A stretch of DNA of 64,000 nucleotides, taken from NCBI RefSeq assembly GCF_947172395.1, contig NC_069100.1, positions 14,722,109-14,786,108 of the forward strand. Direction: 5' to 3'. Position 1 is the stretch's first letter; each line of letters starts with the position of its first letter. The DNA is from Bicyclus anynana (Eukaryota > Arthropoda > Insecta > Lepidoptera > Nymphalidae). Below the pieces are notes generated by a model that saw only the letters and a list, made by a program, of their open reading frames with translations, searched no databases and had not been told where the DNA came from. The translations under genes were made by a program, and so were the position numbers. Below are positions 44,617 through 53,811 of this stretch, one piece after another.

Positions 44617-44785
44617 TCATCATCATCATCATCCAGCCGACGGACGTCCACTACTAGACATGGGCCTTTTGTAGGGACTTCCAAACATCAGTCCACCTCG
44701 TGGGGGGTCGACCAACACTGCGCAGTGTAGTGTGGGTCGCCATTCCAGCACCAACGTCCGTAGATTCTTCGAACTATGTGTTACT
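44617..44785 (-). mobile_element. RTE 3' fragment
   Basis: (ATC)n is followed by 'agccgacggacgtccactac', 'gggccttttgtagggacttc' and a partly deleted coding end. Confidence 0.8.
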
Positions 44786-45904
44786 CATGATATTACACAC
44801 AAATTGTACAAAATGATCGGTTTGGTAGTTGTGAGAAAGCGAAACAAACGAACAAACTCACACGCGTATTATTTGCTTAGAATATAGATAAAGATATATT
44901 ACCTAAGATATATAGTACCTACCCATCTAAAACGTACCTAAATAGAAAAAATAATGGGTTGGGTAATGTAACAAACTTACTTACACATGTATTGGTAGTA
45001 TAGATAAATAAATATTTTAAAACTAAGGGACAGTACAGTTCCCAGGCGTTCTCGAAGTAAACAAATACAATAGATACATAATCGAAAAACATACAATAAC
45101 AAGTAAATATGAGATTAGTCATATGTAGAGTGAGTTTTTAGAACGGTAAAGTTCCTTCTTTTAATTAACTATTGATAAATTTAAATACAAAATTATTGAA
45201 AATCCCACAGTTGTGAATTTAGCCAGCATAACTGTGAAAAATCGTCATAAATCATGAATGAAAGGTAAGGGTGAAATGGTGGAAATGTTTTTATTTTATT
45301 TATTTGGGATCGAAAACAGTTGTGTACAATAATACAACTTACAAAACTTAAAGTAAATTTAAAAACAAATAGTTTACATACACAACCCACATCTCTATCC
45401 ACAAGTAATTATACAAAATGTAGATGGGGCTGATAAAAATGATTTTCAAATTAAATTATCTAACAAAGTGCTTTTATATAAAGAAAAGAAAATAATGAAA
45501 AAAAAAGAAGCAAAGAAAGAAATGACACAATTACAATAAAAATTAAAATATATAAATAAATAGCAAAATTATTAATCGCTTTTAAGTGTGCCGATGACCA
45601 ACTATTTAAAAGTACCTACTCGACTGGCAAAAATGTCTGTTTTTGAAGTGCTTATTATACGTCTGTGTCATTCTTACTATTGGAGACATATATATATGTA
45701 AGTATATGTTGAAAGGAAAACGTTCCTGGCACAAATCCATAACATTCTCAATAAAGACCAGATCAAAAGTATCCTAAATCGACGAATTTATATGCAAGGG
45801 TTGGTGAGAAAGGAAGAAGCAAGGGAGATAAGCATCATCATTCTCGTAGGGTTAGATACGAGAATGAGGCCTGATGATGTATGCAGACTAGGTATTAAGA
45901 ATCA

Positions 45905-46192
45905 GGAATAAGGAGATCCGCAGACGAACCAAAGTCACTGACATAGCTCAGTGATTCGCGAAGCTAAAGTGTCAATGGGCAGGTCACATAGTTTGAAGAG
46001 CCGATGGACGTTGGGGTCCCAAGGCGACCCCGCACCGGAAAGCGCAGTGTTGGTCGACCCCCCACTATATCCGAGGATATCTAGCGGGTTGCAGGGAGCC
46101 GCTGGATGCTGGCGGCTCGAGACCGTTGTGTTTGGAGGTCCATGCAAGAGGCCTATGTCCAGCAGTGGACGTCTATCGGTTGATAAGGTAGA
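45905..46192 (+). mobile_element. RTE 3' fragment
   Basis: It starts 'aaggagatccgcagacgaac', continues through the 3' coding end, and finishes 'gcagtggacgtctatcggtt' without a long (GAT)n tail. A segment around the 'gctggaatgg' block is deleted. Confidence 0.8.
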
Positions 46193-47194
46193 CTAGGTAT
46201 ATATGCATATAAAATTGCCGATAACTGATCTCTCCCAAAGTTATACTCTTCAATATAAACTATAGTAGATAAACTTTCGAGAAGATGTCAAATAAATGCA
46301 CAGACGGAGGGAAATCTCCTATCATTTGACATTAAACGACGCGCGGCCACGGACCTTTCACTTGTTTTTTTTAATCTTTAATTAAAAAGAGTTACTGGCA
46401 ATTTGTTCGGTGCATCTGTGGAAAGAGGTTTTAGTTTACTTGTTTTGATATTTTTTTTTAGTTTTGTGTGTGTTTTGTTTTTGCAAGTAATCGAGAACTT
46501 TTATGTAAGTATTCTATCTATTATAATAAATGCCTACCTAGAAATAGAGTGTATTGTGTTACTAGCTAATGCTCGCGACTTCTTTTGCGTGATTTGAGGA
46601 TTTTACTATCTCATGGAAATGTTTTTCAGGTTATAGTAAGTTAGATGTTGTTCCAGTTTATAATCTATATCTGTGCCAAATTTCATCAAAATTTGTTTGA
46701 GTAATTGGGTGACAATAATTAATATGCCAACATTTTTCTTTTTATTAGGATTGTTTCAGTAGAAAAAATAGTGACAGAAGAATAGAACTAAAAAAAAAAA
46801 TATTAGACTACAAAAACACAATTTTTTTTTTCTCGAAAGTTAAACCAAAATAAAAATGTAGAGTTCCCACGATGTCTCCAGTAGTATATTTTCTTTCCAA
46901 ATTTTCCAGGCATCTTCGAATAATCGCGGATCATACCTACATAAAAAAAATATATAAAATGGATTACGTATAAGTATAAGGAACTCTAAAAAAGCCTTAA
47001 TATATAATGTCGTAGATTGTTCTTTTTTAATCATCGATTATAAATCTGGATACCTATAGGTTCTTTACTTTAATATTGGTTCTGTATGAAAGTATTGAGA
47101 ACTGGTTTTCTATAGGGACGGCATTCAAGATCATGTTGTATAAATGAAATTTGTAGGTAATATTATTCCGTATGTCTGTTGATAAAATAATAAA

Positions 47195-47440
47195 ATCAAA
47201 AAAATCAAAATCAAAATTCATTTATTTCAATTAGGCTTAGTTTACAAGCACTTTTGAAAGGTCAGGTATATGTCAAAATTTAATTTAATCTAATGGTGGT
47301 AATAATAGACGAAAACTTTAAATTACTTAAACTAAGGCGCGTTTGGAACCCTCGTAACTTAAAATTAAAGTTACGAGGGTTCCAAACGCGCCTTGGTTCG
47401 AGAAGAGCCCACAAAAAACTCAGCCAATAATAAAAACAAA
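47195..47440 (-). mobile_element. LINE 3' end (same family as 52,168-52,330), with inverted duplication
   Basis: On the minus strand it reads 'gggctcttctcgaaccaagg', the 'gcgcgtttggaaccctcg' block and a 'aatgaattttgattttgatt' tail. A perfect 27-bp inverted duplication is present that the other copy lacks. Confidence 0.72.
47334..47394. repeat. 27-bp perfect inverted repeat, 7-nt loop
   Basis: The arms 47,334-47,360 and 47,368-47,394 are exactly complementary. The related LINE copy at 52,187-52,226 has only one arm. Confidence 0.93.
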
Positions 47441-47454
47441 ATTAGGTTGCCTCT

Positions 47455-47600
47455 TTGGTCCAGCCTATGTAGCTTCACTTCTGGAAGTCCTGGGTTCGAA
47501 TTCTGGCTTTGAAATACTTTCTTAAGTCAAAAAAGTTGGTGTTGTTACCTCGGAGACAGTTGTGTGCATTTCATACATGCATAATTGCACTGCTTACTGC
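47455..47600 (+). mobile_element. tRNA-like SINE fragment
   Basis: A B-box-like 'gggttcgaattctgg' lies at about 47,491-47,505, followed by 'cagttgtgtgcatttcat', similar to a piece of family A. It could be a separate family. Confidence 0.45.
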
Positions 47601-47876
47601 TTAGCATTAGTTACACACTTGTTCACGCCACTGCTTGGAGTGCACGCGTCGAATATTGATTTAGCCCATCATCCCGCATTGAAGCAGATAAAAGATAGAA
47701 AATGATAAAGTAGCCTTAATAAAATGAAGTCAAACGCAGTCGTGAGGCTCTGCTAGTGTAGTTAGGAATTTTTATTTATTTTCTTATATGGTCAAAAATA
47801 CTTGGAATGAGTAAAACCCGTCCGCAAACGCAGCGCATTACGTTGAAGGAAGTTACTGCATTTTTGTATCAAACGA

Positions 47877-48330
47877 GTGCTTCCCTCTCAATATACAGGA
47901 TGTTTCGAGTGTGGCAAAGTACGAGTATACAGAGTGATGTGGGAGACAATTCATTCATCAACCAATAAGCATTCACTGCTGAATAGGCCTCTTTTGTGTT
48001 TCTATAACAAGATCCCCAAGACTGTGATGGATTTGCCAATGTACAACTTTAAGCAATGTGTTAAAAAACATTTACTTAGTCGAGGTTACTACACTATTGA
48101 TGGAGGCCATTGGATCAGCTTCCACCTTCACACAGGAAGTAAAATTATAAGAAACTGTAATTGTTATCAATTGTAAATTATATTACTGTATGACTTTTCA
48201 AGCATTTCAAAAGAGTTGAGTTTCTTGCCGGTATCTTCTCAGCAGAACCTGCCTTCCGAACCGGTGGTAGAATCTTTACAAATAGTCAACTGACGTATTA
48301 AAAGTGCTTGTAAATTGAGCCTACTTGAAA
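47877..48330 (+). mobile_element. CR1/Jockey-like LINE, 3' end
   Basis: The open frame reads KHSLLNRPLLCFYNKIPKTV, MDLPMYNFKQCVKKHLLSRG, YYTIDGGHW, the end of a reverse transcriptase, with a deletion of about 25 bp relative to 15,205-15,600. A 3' UTR with 'cttgccggtatcttctcagc' follows. A family A SINE follows immediately. Confidence 0.75.
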
Positions 48331-48336
48331 TTTTTT

Positions 48337-48521
48337 TCAGTTGTGTGCATTTTAAGAAATTAAATATCACGTGTCTCAAACGGTGAAGGAAAAACATCGT
48401 GAGGAAACCTGCATATCAGAGAATTTTCTTAATTCTCTGCGTGTGTGTGAAGTCTGCCAATCCGCATTGGGCCAGCGCGGTGGACTATTGGCCTAACCCC
48501 TCTCATTCTGAGTCTGATTCT
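48337..48521 (+). mobile_element. tRNA-derived SINE, family A, 5'-truncated
   Basis: It starts at 'cagttgtgtgcattttaag' (no tRNA head), continues through 'ccgcattgggccagcgcgg', and stops before the usual tail. It abuts the LINE 3' end. Confidence 0.78.
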
Positions 48522-48739
48522 CAATCGCCGCTCCACACTTTGCTTACTGAGACTTGGTCTCCACGCAAGAACTTTACCACTACACGTTACAACGTCAATC
48601 TGTTGTCCGACAGACATGACCAGTCAGTTACTTTTGTTCTTTGGCGAATCACTTCGTTCCGGATTTTATTTTAGAGATTCCAAAATCTCTTTGAGGGCAT
48701 AGCTCTCTAAACGACAGGTGACAATTGACATCTTACTGA

Positions 48740-49105
48740 TATTATAAACGCGAAAGTTTGTATGGATGTGGATGTTTGACTGAAGCGATTTAGCTGAAAT
48801 TTGGAATGGAAATAGATTTTACTTTGGATTAACACATAGGCTACTTTTTATCCCGAAAAATCCATGGTTCCTGAGATTTGCAAAAACTGATGATTTTGAT
48901 AATATGAACGTTTGTTACTCTTCCACGCCTCGACTACTGAACCGAATTAGCTGAATTTTGGTATTCAGATATATTATTATAGCGTGTATTAATACATAGG
49001 CTACTTTTTATCCCATCAAAAAAAAATGGAAAAATCCATGGTTCCCGAGGGGTTTGTGAAAAACTAAATTCCACGCGGACGAAGTCGCGGGCGTCCGCTA
49101 GTTAC
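48740..49105 (+). mobile_element. Helitron-like non-autonomous repeat
   Basis: It starts 'tactgatattataaacgcga' and ends 'gcgggcgtccgctagtta'. It has an internally repeated body ('cacataggctactttttatc' occurs twice in near-identical form). It is similar to 50,945-51,325. Confidence 0.6.
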
Positions 49106-49326
49106 CTAATGAAATTGAAAATTTTGAAAAACCACCGATCGCCATAAAATTATTAATTACACTCTCGATCAAGTCATCAATATTCTGAGCCCACTCGAGT
49201 ATATTTGCCGACATTCGGTCCCCCACTTCAACCCCCCAATACTTTTAAGCCGATCATCCAACATATTTATGAACACATACATCGCCTTTCATACAAAACA
49301 AACTAGGTAACATACAAAGTAAACTT

Positions 49327-49525
49327 AGTCTTACTAATAATATAAAGCTGAAGAGTTTGTTTGTTTGAACGCGATAATCTCAGGAACTAATTCTCCGATT
49401 TGAAAAATTCTTTTAGTGTTAGATAGCCCATTTATCGAGGAAGGCTATAGACTAAAAATATCCCCGTATTCCAAAGGGAACGGGAACTACGCGGGTAAAA
49501 CCGCGCGTCGTCAGCTAGTATTGTA
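49327..49525 (+). mobile_element. Helitron-like non-autonomous repeat, second subtype
   Basis: It starts 'cttactaatattataaagct', contains the single-arm version of the segment inverted at 1,128-1,194, and ends 'gcgcgtcgtcagctagt'. Confidence 0.6.
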
Positions 49526-49689
49526 ATATTTAGAAAATTTTATTGTTTAGAGCATGTAGTATAAGTGACCTATAAGTGGCCGAACATTTTGCCTTGATAC
49601 CTTATACTTATTATTAAAATATTATGTAAGAAATGTTAGGTTGTTGGTTAACCAAATAAATAAAAAAAAAAACAATAAATAAAACTTAA

Positions 49690-49865
49690 TTGAAATCGCT
49701 TCATCGAGTAGTTTTTGTTTTTATAACGAACATACAGACAGACAGACAAAAATTTCACTGATTGAATTTTTGGCATCAGTATCGATCACTAATCACCCGC
49801 TGATAGTTATTTTGGAAATATATTTCATGTACAGAATTGACCTCTACAGATTTATTATAAGTATT
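49690..49865 (+). mobile_element. Unclassified repeat family P, copy 1
   Basis: It shares long similarity with 61,170-61,355: 'gagtagtttttgttt', 'cagacagacaaaaatt', 'tgatagttattttggaaata', 'ctacagatttattataa'. It is non-coding. Confidence 0.6.
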
Positions 49866-50663
49866 CTACAGATTTTCGAAGACACAGTAAATTAAAGTAA
49901 AACGCGTGTAAAATAAGTATTCTCATAGTGGTCAAGTATAATAACATATCCGATGTACACTACTTATCATGTTTTGTGACCCCTGACCGATGTTCTGATG
50001 AAAGCACGCCTTTGGCATCGTAAAGCTGTTTTCTTCCACACGCACGGAAATGGCTTTTCAATTTATATCTGTATTAACAAATACATACATGTATATACAT
50101 GTACTTGCGTCAAATAAAGCAGTCTTGTTTATTAAATAAATTACCTAATAGACGTGCACTAGGTTCATATATAGGATGTGCATTCTTCGTACTAACTGTA
50201 CGAAATGAAGATTCTCCTCCCAATTGTAAAAGGCATCTCAGAAATGGTTAATTAAATAAAAATCATTTTATCACAATCACAGATTTGACCGTTTATTCAA
50301 ACAGTATTCGTGTTCACAAAATTTAAATCGCAATTACGCATTTATTCATTATGTACTTCACTACTAATGCTTTAGTAGTATTTAACATTAATTCATATTC
50401 ACAATAAACCAACTAAAATAATGTAGATCACAATTAATAAAAATTATATCACGCATTACGCACCTTAGTTTTTACAATCCGTTCATCTCTGTCATTCAGA
50501 AAAAAGTAAAAACATGGCGACCGACTCATAGATACAACCACAGACAACATAGAAATAGTGAGTAACACGGTACTATAGGACAGTCGTGTTACACCTTACA
50601 CATTACAGGGTCGTAAATAGTCACAGTACATTTTGCCTCTATGACGCTACTGCTAATAGGTAT

Positions 50664-50932
50664 CATCGGCTCTTCGAACTGTGTGCCCCGCCCATTGCCA
50701 CTTCAGCTTTGCGACTCGCTGAGCTATGTCTTTGGTTCTTCTGTGGATCTCCTCATTTCTGATTCGATAACGCAGAGATACTGCTAACATAGCTCGTTCC
50801 ATCGCCCGCTGTGTGAATCTGAGCCTTCTTATGAGCCATAGTTAGCGACTAAATCTCGGATTCGGTGGAAACCTGAGCTGTGCTAAGGTCATTGCAGAGA
50901 TGCCACGCGTACATCCAAGCGTTGAAGTCTTT
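50664..50932. mobile_element. RTE fragment with internal inversion
   Basis: 50,664-50,868 is in minus orientation (same as plus sequence at about 36,375-36,570). 50,869-50,932 matches in plus orientation (reverse complement of about 37,160-37,220: 'ttcggtggaaacctgagct', 'aaggtcattgcagagatgcc'). Confidence 0.8.
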
Positions 50933-50944
50933 CAATTCAAAAAT

Positions 50945-51325
50945 TCTACTAATATTATAAACGCGAAAGTTTGTATGGTTGTTTGGATGTTTGTTACTCT
51001 ATAACGCCGCTACTACTGAAGCGATTTGGCTAAAATTTGGAATGGAAATGGATTTTACTCTGGATTAACACATAGGCTACTTGTTATCCCGAAAAAAATC
51101 ATGGTTTCTCTAGATTTGCGAAAACTGATGATTTTGATGATATGAATGTTTGTTACTCTTTCACGCCTCGACTACTTAACCGAATTAGCTGAAATTTGGT
51201 ATTGAGATATATTATAGCATGGATTAACACATAGGCTACTTTTAATCCCGGAAAAATCCATGGCTCCCGAGGGATTTATGAAAAACTAAAAACACGCGGA
51301 AGAAGTCGAGGGCGTCCGCTAGTTT
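50945..51325 (+). mobile_element. Helitron-like non-autonomous repeat
   Basis: It starts 'tctactaatattataaacgc', has an internally repeated body as in 48,740-49,105, and ends 'gggcgtccgctagttt'. Confidence 0.6.
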
Positions 51326-51367
51326 GATGTATTTTAAATAGTAATTTATTTCTTTTCAGATAAAAAA

Positions 51368-52110
51368 ATGGAGATAGAGAGCGCCAATTGCAAATATCGA
51401 GTTTCGGAGTGCGCCGACATTGACCAACTATCGGTGGACTATCCAGTTAAATGTGATCAGTATGTATCTAGCATTATTTTCTGGGGTAATTCTTATGACC
51501 GAGACAGAGTATTTAAAGCCCAAAAGAAATGTATACGATCCATATGCCGTTTGAAGCCCACAGATTCCTGCAAGCCATATTTTGATAAATTTAAAGTTCT
51601 AACCTGTCCATGTTTATACATTTACGAGGTTTTAGTATTTGTCAAATTACATAAACACCTATTTAAATATTCAGATAAAGAACGGAGGAAAAACAAAATC
51701 TGCTTTACTCATCATAATACTTCATTATATGGCAATAGCATTTTTCATATGGCACCTCTAATTTACAACAAATTACCAGCGAAATTAGCTGATAGAAATT
51801 TAAGTGTGGCTTTGTTTAAAATTAAAATCAAAGAACTATTGTTAAAAAAACGGTATTACACTATCAAAGACTATTTAACTGACAAACAATAATAATTAAC
51901 GTATAACGGACATAATAATAAATTAATAATTTTAACATCATAGTCATTAAGTAAATTTCAATAATTATAGTGTATTATAGACAATGTAATTTAGTTATAA
52001 GATTATTTTTAAATTTGCATGCTATTTTGTAGCAAATTGTATGCCAACATTTATATCAAGATCTGTATTTAACAATTTGCAAATAAAGAATTATGAATTA
52101 TGAATTATGA
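51368..52110 (+). mobile_element. CR1/Jockey-like LINE 3' end with intact 174-residue ORF
   Basis: The ORF 51,368-51,892 encodes the C-terminal reverse-transcriptase region (SSIIFWGNSYDRDRVFKAQK, LKPTDSCKPYFDKFKVLT, CPCLYIYEVLVFVKLH, MAPLIYNKLPAKLADR, KKRYYTIKDYLTDK). It is followed by a 3' UTR with AATAAAG and a (GAATTAT)n tail. The catalytic domain is absent, so it is a 5'-truncated insertion. The first 32 or so residues do not look like LINE sequence. Confidence 0.78.
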
Positions 52111-52167
52111 GTTTTCCTATAGAAGGACTCTATGATCTTGGGACATGAATAATATATCTATGAGTTT

Positions 52168-52330
52168 GTTGTGGGCTCTTCTCGGACCAAGGCGCGTTTG
52201 GAACCCTCGTAACTTTAATTTTAAGTTTTCGAATGATTATTATCATTTAATATTATTACCTGACGTTTCGAAAGAGCTTGTAAACTAAGCCTATTTGAAA
52301 AAAATGAATTTTGACTTTGACTTTGACTCT
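52168..52330 (+). mobile_element. LINE 3' end with TTTGAC tail
   Basis: It runs from 'gtgggctcttctcggaccaa' to 'gacgtttcgaaagagcttg' and a (TTTGAC)n tail. It is the same family as 47,195-47,440 but without the inverted duplication. Confidence 0.7.
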
Positions 52331-52553
52331 ATAATGTCTCATTGATACAATGACCATGAGGTTGAGTTTTTTTTTCTTGCAAAAAAATCTCTTATGATAG
52401 CTTTTTAACGTACTTCGGAGAGCACGTTAAGCCATCGATCCTGGTCATAAACATCTGAAAGTGATCGTTAAGGCATTTTAGAGGCTTACCCTAATCCGGT
52501 CTGTACTGGTTCATTAATATAGGCTTATAATGACGAGAATAGTTCTTAACAGA

Positions 52554-52613
52554 CTGCCCTTAAAAGACTCCACAGAGTTTTATATAAAACTCTGTGGAGT
52601 CTTTTAAGGGCAG
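52554..52613. repeat. 60-bp perfect loopless palindrome
   Basis: The 30-bp halves (52,554-52,583 and 52,584-52,613) are exactly complementary, with TAT/ATA at the centre. Confidence 0.93.
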
Positions 52614-52626
52614 GTTGTTGATTAAA

Positions 52627-52661
52627 TAAGGTAAAGTAAGATAAGGTAAGGTAAGGTAAGA
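52627..52661 (+). repeat. (GGTAA)n microsatellite
   Basis: Imperfect repeats of GGTAA/GATAA lie directly after the 60-bp palindrome. Confidence 0.8.
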
Positions 52662-53345
52662 TTTTGTGTGCGCCAAACTTCTAGTCCGTTCTAACGCGCC
52701 GAGCTTCGCAGAGCTATTGTAATGGGGATGATGACTTTGAATATATTGATTTTTATGATACATTCGGGTAAATAAGGTCAACGTTAACTAATTTATACAT
52801 AAAAAGCATAGATTGACTGGATATTTGCAAAATAAATTAGATTTTAAAATTTTAAAATTAAAAATATTTTAGCATACTTAGATAAAAAATTCATACAGTT
52901 TTAGCTTCCTTACATTAAATGTGACATTTTATATTACATGAACTATAAACATAAACGCAAAAATAAAAAAGATATTAGTAATTTACCTACTACGTCATTA
53001 ATTCGTACCATTTTGTATGGGACAAAAGTTATGATTCACAACATTTGTTACAACTTCATTAACAAATCAAACTGTAACCAAAATAAGACCCTAGAATGGC
53101 AGAGAATGACCTTGAGTGGAGATAAGCACTTGTGAACCATGTGTGTAGGGTTAAAAGATCCTCTCCCCGCCGATCCCAAGTAGTAAAGAATTACACAACA
53201 AGAGATGTGGACGGCTCGAACGCCACGAGCACATTGAACCGTGCGTACCGCAATTCGTTGCAACGCGGCGATAACATAACTGATACTTTTCTCTTCCAAG
53301 CAAATAGCATGTGCTAAGATTACGCTGTATAAGTATGAGAAAATT

Positions 53346-53570
53346 TTTGGCTGGTGGGAGGCTTCGGCCGTGGCTAGTTACCACCCTACCGACAAAGACG
53401 TACCGCCAAGCGATTTAGCGTTCCGGTACGATGTCGTGTAGAAACCGAAAGGAGTGTGGATTTCATCCTCCTCTTAACAAGTTAGCCCGCTTCCATCTTA
53501 GATTGCATCGCCACTTACCATCAGGTTAGATTGCAGTTACGGGCGAACTTGTAAAGAATAAAAAAAAAAG
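53346..53570 (+). mobile_element. tRNA-derived SINE, family B, 5'-truncated
   Basis: It begins at 'gctggtgggaggcttcggcc', continues 'gccaagcgatttagcgttcc' and 'tagcccgcttccatcttaga', and ends in an A-rich tail. It lies about 90 bp upstream of the first visible CDO1 exon. Confidence 0.8.
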
Positions 53571-53661
53571 AATAACCCAACAGACTAGCTTTGAGCATGC
53601 GGCTTAGGTACCAACTTCATTATGTTAATTTTTTTATTTACAAAAATCTCGAACTTTCCAG

Positions 53662-53811
53662 AGAAATTGACGGTCTCGAGACGCTTGTCCAAGAACTACA
53701 CAGGGTGTTCTCAAAAAGCCACGTCAACATACAGGAGGTGCAGAAACTGATGTCGGCTTACAAATCGGACCCGAAACAGTGGCGGAAATTCGCAAAGTTT
53801 GATCGTTTCCG
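53662..53811 (+). CDS. CDO1: CDO1 exon 2 (first visible)
   Basis: 150 nt, entered in phase 2 after ACTTTCCAG, left in phase 2 at TTCCG/GTAAGT. It encodes EIDGLETLVQELHRVFSKSH, VNIQEVQKLMSAYKSDPKQW and RKFAKFDRF plus a split Arg, the N-terminal helices of the enzyme. Confidence 0.9.

Larger units (their letters stand above)
42327..53661. other. Repeat-dominated intergenic region between RNF113 and CDO1
   Basis: About 11.3 kb between two divergent genes. The RNF113 promoter lies at the left end, and the unseen first exon(s) of CDO1 lie here or are too short to recognise. It contains five RTE fragments, CR1/Jockey-like LINE ends, Helitron-like repeats, SINEs and several hairpins, listed separately. 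42,500-43,300 and 46,200-47,190 are AT-rich with nothing recognised. No host gene was supported. Confidence 0.6.

Noticed and set aside
53591..53661. CDO1 starting at the in-frame ATG near 53,597
   Set aside because: The frame before 53,662 is AT-rich intron-like sequence ending in a good acceptor, and the homologous region begins after it; kept only as an alternative.
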